Positions 54,889-62,729 of a stretch of DNA of 64,000 bases are shown here, piece by piece (positions within the stretch are counted from its first letter, which is position 1; every line of letters starts with the position of its first letter). A program made the position numbers and the translations under genes. The notes beneath the pieces were generated by a model. That model was given only the letters and a program-made list of their open reading frames with translations. It did not search any database and had not been told where the DNA came from. The stretch comes from Catonella morbi ATCC 51271 (lineage in GTDB: Bacteria > Bacillota > Clostridia > Lachnospirales > Lachnospiraceae), in contig NZ_KI535367.1 of the NCBI RefSeq assembly GCF_000160035.2, positions 186,001-250,000 on the forward strand. Direction: 5' to 3'.

Positions 54889-55860
54889 ATGAAGAAGAGG
54901 TTAGCGGCTGTATTGTTAGGATTATCTGTTATTACATCAGCTTTGTCCGGATGTGGAGGGTCTTCAGGATCGTCGAAAGATTTTCCCACAAAAGATCTTT
55001 CGGCTGTTTGTTATTATGCGGCAGGAGGAACAACGGATACCTGTGTAAGAAGTGTCATTAATGCCATACCAAAGAAAGATTTATCAAAAAACATCATTGT
55101 TTCCAATGTGGCAGGAGGCTCAGGGTTGGTCGGCTTTAATCAGTTTATGAATACCGAAGCGGACGGCTATACTATTGGAGTTTACAACTGTGACATGGTT
55201 CTCAGCTATGCACTGGGTAACACGGATGTTGATTCTTCCAAAGTAATTCCCCTCGCTATGATTGAACAGGATCCTTATCTTTTGGTTGTAGCAAAAGATG
55301 CTCCTTACAATACATTTGAGGAGTTTGTTAAATATTGCAAAGAAAATCCGGGCAAGGTTTCTATCGGTGATACCGGAGAAGGAGCGGTTCCTCATCTTGT
55401 ATATACCGCATTAAATAAAAAGTTGGGACTTGATGTTACAACAGTTTCATATGATTCTTCCGCAAACAGTGTACTGGCAGTTGTCAGTGGGGAATGTATG
55501 GCAACAGTAGCTGCTCCGGGAGCGGCGCAGGGACAGCTTGAGGCCGATGCGGTGAAGGCTATTGCGAGTACGGGAAAGAAAAGGCTTGATTCCTATCCTG
55601 ATGTACCTACAATGGCTGAAACTTTCGAAGAATTGAAAGATATGAACATTTTAAGCTGGATTACTCTGGCTGTCAGAGAGGGAGCTCCGGATGAGGCGGT
55701 AACCTATTTAACAAAAATATTCTCTGAAGCAGCAGCTTCGGAAGGATATGCGGAAACACTTAAAAGTTTCAGCTTCCAGGCGGTTCCTAAGATGGAACAT
55801 AAGGATATCCTCTCATTTGTTGCGGAACAGCAAACTTATTATGAAAGTCTGATTAAATGA
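54889..55860 (+). CDS. tctC: Tripartite tricarboxylate transporter solute-binding protein
   Basis: 323 residues, secreted lipoprotein: signal peptide ending LSGCGG with Cys22 as the lipobox cysteine. VCYYAAGGTTDTCVRSVINAIP matches the start of Bug/TctC proteins, and SWITLAVREGAPDE their C-terminal lobe. It captures a carboxylate outside the membrane and delivers it to TctAB. GGAGG-GAGG region precedes the ATG. Confidence 0.92.
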   Translation: MKKRLAAVLLGLSVITSALSGCGGSSGSSKDFPTKDLSAVCYYAAGGTTDTCVRSVINAIPKKDLSKNIIVSNVAGGSGLVGFNQFMNTEADGYTIGVYNCDMVLSYALGNTDVDSSKVIPLAMIEQDPYLLVVAKDAPYNTFEEFVKYCKENPGKVSIGDTGEGAVPHLVYTALNKKLGLDVTTVSYDSSANSVLAVVSGECMATVAAPGAAQGQLEADAVKAIASTGKKRLDSYPDVPTMAETFEELKDMNILSWITLAVREGAPDEAVTYLTKIFSEAAASEGYAETLKSFSFQAVPKMEHKDILSFVAEQQTYYESLIK

Positions 55861-55919
55861 AAATACGGTGAAAAGAATCAATGGCATATCCGGGGGCTTT
55901 GTGTTAAAGAGGTGTGACT

Positions 55920-56378
55920 ATGAAAAAATATAATATTTTGTGTGTGCTGATTTTTATCGTGATAGCAGTAGTTATATATATAGGTGCAGATGCAATGCCC
56001 TCCGGAATACGGTTTACCATAGGAGCGGGAGACTGGCCGAAGATCCTCTCAATCTGTTTGGCTTTACTGTCCGTGATATTGTTTATTCAAACAATGCAGA
56101 AGGAAAAAGAAAAACGGAAAACGGTAGTTTTTGATATACACTCAGCATCATTCAGAAGAGTTTTAAAAGGAGTCGGAGTTCTTGCTATATTCGGTATACT
56201 ACTTTATTTTTTCGGTTTTTTCATAGGAGCTTTTTTTATGATTCCGGCTACCATGTTATTGATGGGTGAAAAGGATATACGGCTGTTAGCCGGGGTAACA
56301 ATCGGAGTTGAAGCATTTACTTTTGTGGTGTTCTCCATAATTTTGAAGCTTTCTTTACCAACAGGCGTATTGTTTTGA
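55920..56378 (+). CDS. tctB: Tripartite tricarboxylate transporter small membrane subunit
   Basis: 152 residues with four predicted membrane segments (about residues 5-25, 40-58, 80-98, 103-145), the layout of TctB. GDWPKILSI is the family segment between helices 1 and 2. AAAGAGGTG upstream. Third gene of the operon. Confidence 0.88.
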   Translation: MKKYNILCVLIFIVIAVVIYIGADAMPSGIRFTIGAGDWPKILSICLALLSVILFIQTMQKEKEKRKTVVFDIHSASFRRVLKGVGVLAIFGILLYFFGFFIGAFFMIPATMLLMGEKDIRLLAGVTIGVEAFTFVVFSIILKLSLPTGVLF

Positions 56379-56391
56379 AAGGAGGAGAAAA

Positions 56392-57900
56392 GTGTTTGAA
56401 GCGTTAATGTCGGCTTTATATACAGTGTTTCAGCCATTTAACCTCTTTATTATATTTTTAGGTTGCTTAATAGGTATTTTGGTAGGCTCGATGCCCGGAC
56501 TTTCCTCTATAATGGGATTGTCGATAATGATGCCCCTTACATTGAAAATGCAGGGAGAATCAGGAGTTTTGATGCTTCTGGGAGTATTTTGCGGTGCCAT
56601 ATACGGAGGATCTATAACGGCAATTTTAATAAATACGCCGGGAACCGCTAATTCCGCGGCCACGACTTTGGACGGATATCCCATGAATCTTAAGGGAGAG
56701 GCTGGCAGGGCGCTCGGAATATCAACGATGGCATCTACTTTCGGCGGTATTTTCTCGTCAATTATGTTGTTTTGGATTTCCCCCCTTTTAAGTAAGGTTG
56801 CACTTAACTTCGGTGCTCCGGAGTATTTTGCTCTCGCTATTTTTGGACTTTCGATGGTGACGAGCATTTCGGCAAAAAACATTGTTAAAGGTTTGATTGG
56901 AGCGGTTCTTGGGCTGATTATGGCTACTATAGGGATTGATTCCCTTACCGGACAGAGCCGATTTACTTTCGGTACAGTATATCTTATGGGCGGTATTCAG
57001 ATGATTCCTGTTTTAATTGCTCTTTATGCTTTTGCACAGGGGCTTATTAATATTGAAAACGGCTGAGATCAAGAGGACAAGGGAACAAAACAAAAGTTAA
57101 ACCGAATTTTTCCGACTTTGCAGGATGTAAAGGCAACTTTACCAACGATGTTTCGTTCAAGCATTATAGGAACAATAATCGGTGCGATACCCGGTACAGG
57201 GGGAGACATTGCGTGCTGGGTTGGCTATAACGAGGCTAAAAGGGTATCCAAGCACAAGGAGTTATTCGGAAAAGGTATACCTGAGGGAGTTGCGGCACCG
57301 GAAGCGGCAAATAATGCAATTTCGGGCGGAGCATTGATACCGCTTCTCACATTGGGAATTCCGGGAGACGCCGGTACAGCGGTTATGCTGAGTGCTCTGA
57401 TGATGCAGGGTATTGTTCCGGGACCTCTTCTGTTTCAAACCCAGGGGAAGGTGGTATACGGAATTATTTTAGGTATGTTTGCAGCGAATATAGCGATGTG
57501 CATACTCGGATATTGCGGTATTAGGATCTTTGCTAAGATAGGCGATGTTTCGAATAAATATCTGACACCGATAGTTTTCGCATTTTGCGTTGTGGGAACT
57601 TATGCGGTTAACAACAATATAATTGATATCTTGCTGATGATGTTTTTGGGGGTTATTGCTTATATATTGATAAAACTGGATTTCCCTATGCCACCGATAA
57701 TATTGGGATTGATTTTAGGGAACCTTGCAGAGAAAAATTTACAGCGATCTTTGGTTATATCACATGGGAGTATATCAATCTTTTTTACACGTCCTATCTC
57801 ATGCGGTTTTCTTATGATTGCAATTATATCGATACTGTGGCCGGTGGTTAAATCTTTAATTAGTAAGATGAAACAAAATAATAGGCTTAAAAATGATTGA
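56392..57900 (+). pseudogene. tctA: Tripartite tricarboxylate transporter permease TctA with an in-frame UGA
   Basis: The gene has GTG start 56392 (AAAGGAGG upstream) and one frame to 57900 that would encode 502 residues, the normal TctA length. Codon 225 (57064-57066) is TGA, splitting it into 224 residues and a distal segment. Both halves keep TctA motifs: GSMPGLSSIMG and NTPGTANSAATTLDGYP in the first, GAIPGTGGDIACWVGYNEAKR in the second. The part just after UGA still reads as permease. Either a point nonsense mutation, a sequencing error or read-through. No internal start with a ribosome site is evident for the second half. Confidence 0.88.
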
Positions 57901-57914
57901 TACTATGACAAATT

Positions 57915-57932
57915 AATCAAATAATGATTTTT
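57915..57932. promoter_or_regulatory. Candidate DeoR operator copy near deoR
   Basis: AATCAAATAATGATTTTT, the exact sequence at 53793-53810. Placed just before the deoR -35 box; suggests the regulator controls itself and the catabolic operons. Confidence 0.75.
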
Positions 57933-57944
57933 ACCGATATTCGG

Positions 57945-57973
57945 TTGCAAAATGTTCTGCTTTAAAATATGAT
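57945..57973 (+). promoter_or_regulatory. Promoter TTGCAA-17-TATGAT of deoR
   Basis: TTGCAA (57945-57950) and TATGAT (57968-57973), 17-bp spacer; 54 bp before the deoR ATG. Confidence 0.75.
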
Positions 57974-58027
57974 TATTTCGATGGTAAGGATAATTTTTAA
58001 CAGGTAATCGATTTTAAAGGGGGATTT

Positions 58028-58795
58028 ATGAAAGGTGATAATCGCAGACAGCAAATACTTGAGTTTGCCCAAAAAAAAGAAATTGTGAAGATTAACGAAC
58101 TTTTTGCTGCAATTTCCGCATCTGTAGCCACTATAAGGAGAGATATAAATACACTTGCGGCAGAGGGCAAAATACATAAAACGCGGGGTAAAATCATTTA
58201 TGTGGAACCCGATCGTGCTCCTGTGTACAGTTTTCGTGACAACATAAATTATGACGAGAAAAAGCTGATCGGACGTAAGGCTGCGGAAATGGTACACGAA
58301 AATGATACTATATGCATTGATGCGGGGACAACAACACTTGCACTTGCAGAAAATTTAAAAGACAAAAAAAGTCTTTCGGTCATCACAAATTCAGTGCCTG
58401 TAGCCACTATTTTAAACGATACCGATGTGCACGTATTTATGCCGGGTGGCATGCTTGAGGATATGTGTCTTGCGGATGCCGATACCGTCGACTATCTTGC
58501 GAGACATCATGTCGATAAAGCATTTATAGGAGCATCCGGTGTAAGCGGTTGTAGAGGGCTGACGGTAACGTCGCCACTACAGTATTCCGTAAAAAAACAG
58601 ATTATTAAATCGGCGGATGAAGTTTACGCTCTGATTGATTCTACGAAGTTTCATATTTCGGGAGTAAATGTATTTTCTGAGTTTAGTGAACTTACGGGGA
58701 TTATTACTGCAAGACCAATAGAAGATCCTAAACTTATACAGGTCTTGGAAGAGAATAATGTCAAAATAATATATGTCAATGATGACTTGGAATGA
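58028..58795 (+). CDS. DeoR-family transcriptional repressor
   Basis: 255 residues. An HTH (RRQQILEFAQKKEIVKINELFAAISASVATIRRDINTLAAEGKI) is followed by the DeoR sensor domain with IDAGTTTLALAENL, the sugar-phosphate pocket. Usually represses in absence of a phosphorylated sugar. AAGGGGGA upstream. Two copies of an 18-bp sequence at 53793 and 57915 are its likely operators. It lies in the catabolic locus with its own promoter. Confidence 0.93.
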   Translation: MKGDNRRQQILEFAQKKEIVKINELFAAISASVATIRRDINTLAAEGKIHKTRGKIIYVEPDRAPVYSFRDNINYDEKKLIGRKAAEMVHENDTICIDAGTTTLALAENLKDKKSLSVITNSVPVATILNDTDVHVFMPGGMLEDMCLADADTVDYLARHHVDKAFIGASGVSGCRGLTVTSPLQYSVKKQIIKSADEVYALIDSTKFHISGVNVFSEFSELTGIITARPIEDPKLIQVLEENNVKIIYVNDDLE

Positions 58796-58845
58796 AGAAA
58801 GATAAAAGACCCTTTGAAGTTACGAAGAATAAAGGAGGCTGTTTT

Positions 58846-59898
58846 ATGACAAAGGTAAGAGTCGGAGTAGCGGGGTATGGTACGATAGGTCAGCGTCTTG
58901 CTGATGGAGTGGCCATGCAGGAAGATATGGAGTTGGTGGGAGTTGTTGATTTTGCACCCACGCTTGCAATTCGTGCATTATATGAAAAAGGAATGCCGTA
59001 CGATCTTTATATGGCTGAAGGAGCAGAACGCAGTTCGTTTGAAGAAATAGGGATTCCCGTAAAAGGAACAATCAATGATTTGATTGATAAGGTTGATATA
59101 ATGCTTGATGCTTCTCCGGCGGGAGTCGGAGCTAAAAATAAGGAATTATATATAAAAGAAGGAATTAAAGCAATCTTCCAGGGTGGAGAAAAAAATGAAG
59201 TTGCCGATGTATTTTTTCATGGTTATGCGAATTATGAAAAAGGTATAGGGAAAGATTATTTGAAATTAACAAGCTGTAATACAACGGGATTGATTCGTGC
59301 GGCGGATTGTCTGGATCGTGCTTTTGGGGTAGATAATATTGCAATTACAATTATCAGAAGAGTAGCCGATCCGGGTGACTATCACAGAGGGCTTACGGAT
59401 GCTCTGCGTATTGACAAAGCTCCATCTCATCAGGCGGTTGATTTAATGACTATCATGCCTCATATAAGGGCGACGGGTATTCTGGTGCACACTCCCGTAA
59501 CGTACGGTCATATAATCACCTGTGTGGTTCATGGAAAAAGTAAAATTGAAAAAAAGTCGGCATTAGCAGAATTTGAAAAACATCCAAGAATAAGAGTTGT
59601 TACGACGGACGAGGGATTTCTCGGCAATGCATCATTTTTTAAATACGGAAGAGACCTTGGGCATTGCAGAGGCGATAATTATGAAATAGGCCTTTGGGCG
59701 GATAGCATAGTGGAAATAGGGGACGATATTATGTTCGCAATCAACATTCCGCAGGAAGCGGTTACTATTCCGGAAACGATAGACGGTATCCGTGCAGCTA
59801 TGAATATGCAGCTCAATATGGAGGATGCAACATCTCTGACAAATAAATATCTGGGAATCGGAAGATTTAAAGGTATGTTTAAGAAAGGAAAATGTTGA
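58846..59898 (+). CDS. Type II (archaeal-type) glyceraldehyde-3-phosphate dehydrogenase
   Basis: 350 residues from ATG 58846, with AAAGGAGG eight bases upstream (the frame is open back to 58792). VRVGVAGYGTIGQRLADGV is the NAD(P) domain and LTSCNTTGLIRAAD places the catalytic Cys144; GRDLGHCRGDNYEIGLW belongs to the type II family seen in archaea and few bacteria. It oxidises glyceraldehyde 3-phosphate (or a relative) to the acyl phosphate. Next gene is an archaeal-type PGK, giving a complete pair. Substrate in this locus is inferred. Confidence 0.9.
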   Translation: MTKVRVGVAGYGTIGQRLADGVAMQEDMELVGVVDFAPTLAIRALYEKGMPYDLYMAEGAERSSFEEIGIPVKGTINDLIDKVDIMLDASPAGVGAKNKELYIKEGIKAIFQGGEKNEVADVFFHGYANYEKGIGKDYLKLTSCNTTGLIRAADCLDRAFGVDNIAITIIRRVADPGDYHRGLTDALRIDKAPSHQAVDLMTIMPHIRATGILVHTPVTYGHIITCVVHGKSKIEKKSALAEFEKHPRIRVVTTDEGFLGNASFFKYGRDLGHCRGDNYEIGLWADSIVEIGDDIMFAINIPQEAVTIPETIDGIRAAMNMQLNMEDATSLTNKYLGIGRFKGMFKKGKC

Positions 59899-59928
59899 TT
59901 TGCTTGTTAAGATCATCATAGGAATGTT

Positions 59929-61191
59929 ATGAAATTCGGGATTAATACGTTGGATGATTTTAAGGTAAACGGGAAAACGGTTATATGCAGGATAGATATC
60001 AACCAGCCGATCGACCGTGAAACCGGAAAACTTAGAGATACTTCCAGAATCATGGCCTGTGTGCCCACGATAGAAGAATTGTCTGAAAAAGGGGCGAAGC
60101 TTGTCCTTTTAGCGCATCAGGGAAGCGATATAGAATATGAAAATTTCTGGACGCTTATGCCACATGCGCAGGTACTTTCGGATCATTTGAATAAAAAAGT
60201 TGACTTTATTCCGGATGTTTGCGGTCCGGCAGCAATCCAAAAAATTAAGGATTTAGGTAACGGTGAAATACTCCTTCTTGATAATGTAAGATTTATGTCG
60301 GAAGAGCAGACGATTTTTGAGAGACAGTTAAAATTAAGCCATGAGGAGCAGGCAAAAACTATAGTGGTAAGGAGGCTTGCTCCAACTGCGGATATTTATG
60401 TTTGTGACGCTTTTGCCGCAGCACATCGTGATCAACCGTCGCTTTGTGGTTTTGAGGAAGTTCTCCCGACTGCTATGGGAAGATTGTTTGAAAAAGAATA
60501 TTGCATTCTTTCGGAACTTATGCAAAACCCTAAACATCCGTGTACGTTTGTACTGGGAGGGGCGAAGATTGCTGATGCATTTCTTATGATGAATTCCGTC
60601 CTTGCTGCGGGTGTAGCGGATCACATTCTTACAGGTGGTCTTGCGGCAAATATTTTTCTTGTGGCACTTGGGAAAGAAATAGGTCGGGAAAGTCTGGACT
60701 TTATCAGAACTTCAGGCTATGAAGAATATATTGCAAAAGCCAAAGAACTATATGAAAGATTTTCGGACAGAATCCTGGTTCCTGTCGATCTTGCGCAGAT
60801 AAGGGAAAACACTCGAAGCGAGGCTAAGCTCAATGACATTACGGCAAAATTCTTTGCGGTTGATATAGGGAAGGATACAGCGGAACTGTACACGAGCATT
60901 ATTGCGTCTTCCGAAACTGTGTTTGTCAACGGCCCTATGGGAAAATTTGAAACAGAAGGAGCAGAATATGGAACATTAAAAGTGTGGCAAGCTATTGCGG
61001 AGTCAAAAGCCTTTACAGTGGTGGGAGGAGGAGATTCGATTACAGCGGCGGCAAAGTACAACGTCACGGACAAGATTGACTATATATGCACGGGTGGAGG
61101 AGCACTGATTCGCTTCCTTTCGGGCAAAATGCTTCCTGCTGTGGAAGCTTTGCGGCACGGTACGGAAAAATTTGGAAGTCAGTTCGGATAG
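59929..61191 (+). CDS. pgk: Archaeal-type phosphoglycerate kinase
   Basis: 420 residues. The start VICRIDINQPIDRETGKLRDTSRI matches archaeal PGK (bacterial is VDFNVP); LLAHQGSDIEYENFWTL has the archaeal loop; FAAAHRDQPSLCGF, GGAKIADA, GPMGKFE and GGGDSITAA are the nucleotide- and substrate-binding segments, all kept. Converts the acyl phosphate from the upstream GAPDH to ATP and 3-phosphoglycerate. The ATG is 30 bp after the GAPDH gene with AGGAA upstream. Terminator at 61236. Confidence 0.9.
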   Translation: MKFGINTLDDFKVNGKTVICRIDINQPIDRETGKLRDTSRIMACVPTIEELSEKGAKLVLLAHQGSDIEYENFWTLMPHAQVLSDHLNKKVDFIPDVCGPAAIQKIKDLGNGEILLLDNVRFMSEEQTIFERQLKLSHEEQAKTIVVRRLAPTADIYVCDAFAAAHRDQPSLCGFEEVLPTAMGRLFEKEYCILSELMQNPKHPCTFVLGGAKIADAFLMMNSVLAAGVADHILTGGLAANIFLVALGKEIGRESLDFIRTSGYEEYIAKAKELYERFSDRILVPVDLAQIRENTRSEAKLNDITAKFFAVDIGKDTAELYTSIIASSETVFVNGPMGKFETEGAEYGTLKVWQAIAESKAFTVVGGGDSITAAAKYNVTDKIDYICTGGGALIRFLSGKMLPAVEALRHGTEKFGSQFG

Positions 61192-61235
61192 GATTGAGAC
61201 AGTATTTTGAAACAAAGCATATGTTTTTCTTAACC

Positions 61236-61268
61236 AAAAAAGTACAACTTAAAAGTTGTACTTTTTTT
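61236..61268 (+). terminator. Rho-independent terminator after PGK
   Basis: AAAAAAGTACAACTT (61236-61250) and AAGTTGTACTTTTTT (61253-61267) are perfect inverted arms, with the T tract at the right arm. Confidence 0.87.
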
Positions 61269-61338
61269 AGTTTTGGTGGAGGATTTTACGATATATAAAA
61301 ATATCATCTGTTTTGCGGCTGGTTTGAGTAGTTTTCCT

Positions 61339-61352
61339 CCTACATATGTAGG
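61339..61352. repeat. Perfect palindrome CCTACATATGTAGG
   Basis: Isolated 14-bp palindrome between the terminator and the araR promoter. Possible operator of the arabinose locus; not matched to a known AraR box. Confidence 0.5.
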
Positions 61353-61466
61353 CTGAAGGCGAATAATTTCGGATAAATTATGTATTTGTTTTCAGATGAA
61401 TAACAGAAATACAGAGACAAAAATACAGATTAAATACAACTTTCAAAAGAAAAAAATTAAAACTGC

Positions 61467-61495
61467 TTGCCTTAAATCATATAAGAAGCTATTAT
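61467..61495 (+). promoter_or_regulatory. Candidate araR promoter TTGCCT-17-TATTAT
   Basis: TTGCCT (61467-61472) and TATTAT (61490-61495), 17-bp spacer. About 98 bp before the gene, with repeat copy C in the leader. Confidence 0.45.
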
Positions 61496-61515
61496 GAGAC
61501 TAAGTACAAATTGTT

Positions 61516-61572
61516 TATCATACTGTACCATGCAGAATATGAGGTCTTGACCTATGGTGTGAATAATTGGGG
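61516..61572 (+). repeat. Dispersed intergenic repeat, copy C
   Basis: TATCATACTGTAC (61516-61528), TGCAGAATATGAGGTCTTGACC and TGAATAATTGGGG. Same orientation as copy A (46704), opposite to copy B (44322). It lies in the leader of the araR-like gene. Confidence 0.75.
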
Positions 61573-61592
61573 TTTACCAAAGGAGTGTCGTT

Positions 61593-62714
61593 ATGGCAAA
61601 GAAAATGTGTAATGAGGCAAAAGGCGGCATAAAATATCGGAAACTATACAACTGGGGACGGACACTGATTGTGAGCGGAGTAATAAAGAATAATGAGAAG
61701 TTTCCTTCTGAGCATGTCTTAGAGAAAAAATTCGGATATTCAAGGCAGACTGTAAGAAATGCATTGAATCAGCTTGAAAAAGAAGGTCTTATTTCCAGGG
61801 TTAGAGGAAGCGGAACTTATGTTTCCTATAAAAATGATGAAGAAGATAGAAAAAAGAAGCATATAGGACTTATACTAAGTTATTTCTCCGATTATTTATT
61901 TCCTCAGGTTTATGAAGGTATAAAATCGGTGCTTGAGGAAAGAGGTTTTGCCATAGATGTGGCAGTTACCAAAAACAGGCTTAATGACGAAGCAATTTAT
62001 CTGGAAGGATTATTAAAAGCAAATGTATCGGGACTTATAATAGAGGGAACGAGGTCGAGTTTTCCAAACCCTAATATAAGACTTTATAAAGAGATAGAAA
62101 AAAGGAGTATTCCAACCATTTTCATTCATAACCATTATAGTAATCAAACCTTTGACAGTATAGAAATGTCGGATTCACAGGCAAGTTATGAGCTTACAAA
62201 GAGATTGATTAAAAATGGTCATAAGCGTATAGGAGGAATATTCAAATATGATGATGTACAAGGGCTTGAGAGGTATAGAGGATTCATAGAGTGTCTTTCC
62301 GACTATGGAGTTAAATTTGATGATGACTGTATACGCTGGTATTCGACAAAGGATATGGATGAGAAGTTAACTACCAAGAGTCTTTCCAAAATGTACAGAA
62401 GAACGAGAGATTGCACAGCTATGATAATGTATAACGATGAAATTGCAGATTATTACCTGGAGTTTTTGGAAAGTAAAGCCATATCCGTACCAAGAGATTT
62501 GTCGATGGTTTCTTTTGATGATGCAAGGTTAGCCGAACATGGAGATTTGAAGATTCTATCGGCCGTGCATCCCAAATTTGAACTTGGAAGGCTTGCTGCA
62601 AAGAATCTGCTAAAAATGTTAAATGACAGTCATTGGCAGAACAAAAATTATTCGCACAGATTTCCGGTAGTGTTTAATGATGGAAATTCTGTAAGGGACA
62701 TAAGAAATATATAA
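61593..62714 (+). CDS. araR: AraR-like GntR-family regulator with LacI-type ligand domain
   Basis: 373 residues. A GntR winged helix (about residues 14-85; FPSEHVLEKKFGYSRQTVRNALNQLEKEGLISRVRGSGTYV) followed by a periplasmic-binding-protein-like domain (IGLILSYFSDYLFPQVYEGI ... AMIMYNDEIADYYLE) is the AraR architecture. Expected to repress arabinose genes unless L-arabinose is bound. GGAGTG upstream. Adjacent araA supports the name. Operators not identified. Confidence 0.88.
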   Translation: MAKKMCNEAKGGIKYRKLYNWGRTLIVSGVIKNNEKFPSEHVLEKKFGYSRQTVRNALNQLEKEGLISRVRGSGTYVSYKNDEEDRKKKHIGLILSYFSDYLFPQVYEGIKSVLEERGFAIDVAVTKNRLNDEAIYLEGLLKANVSGLIIEGTRSSFPNPNIRLYKEIEKRSIPTIFIHNHYSNQTFDSIEMSDSQASYELTKRLIKNGHKRIGGIFKYDDVQGLERYRGFIECLSDYGVKFDDDCIRWYSTKDMDEKLTTKSLSKMYRRTRDCTAMIMYNDEIADYYLEFLESKAISVPRDLSMVSFDDARLAEHGDLKILSAVHPKFELGRLAAKNLLKMLNDSHWQNKNYSHRFPVVFNDGNSVRDIRNI

Positions 62715-62729
62715 TAGGAGGAAGTTTCA

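Larger units (their letters stand above)
61192..61592. other. Intergenic stretch: terminator, palindrome, araR promoter and repeat copy C
   Basis: 401 bp without a gene. Holds the PGK terminator (61236-61268), the palindrome 61339-61352, a candidate promoter at 61467-61495 and repeat copy C (61516-61572). Between 61353 and 61466 I see only AT-rich sequence and no ORF with a ribosome site. Confidence 0.8.

Noticed and set aside
57064-57066. UGA in TctA as selenocysteine codon
   Set aside because: No downstream hairpin resembling a bacterial SECIS is visible right after the codon and TctA has no known selenocysteine site.
56392-57900. TctA as two separate natural genes
   Set aside because: Both parts are in the same frame, together have the normal TctA length, and the second part has no start codon with a ribosome site near 57067-57117.
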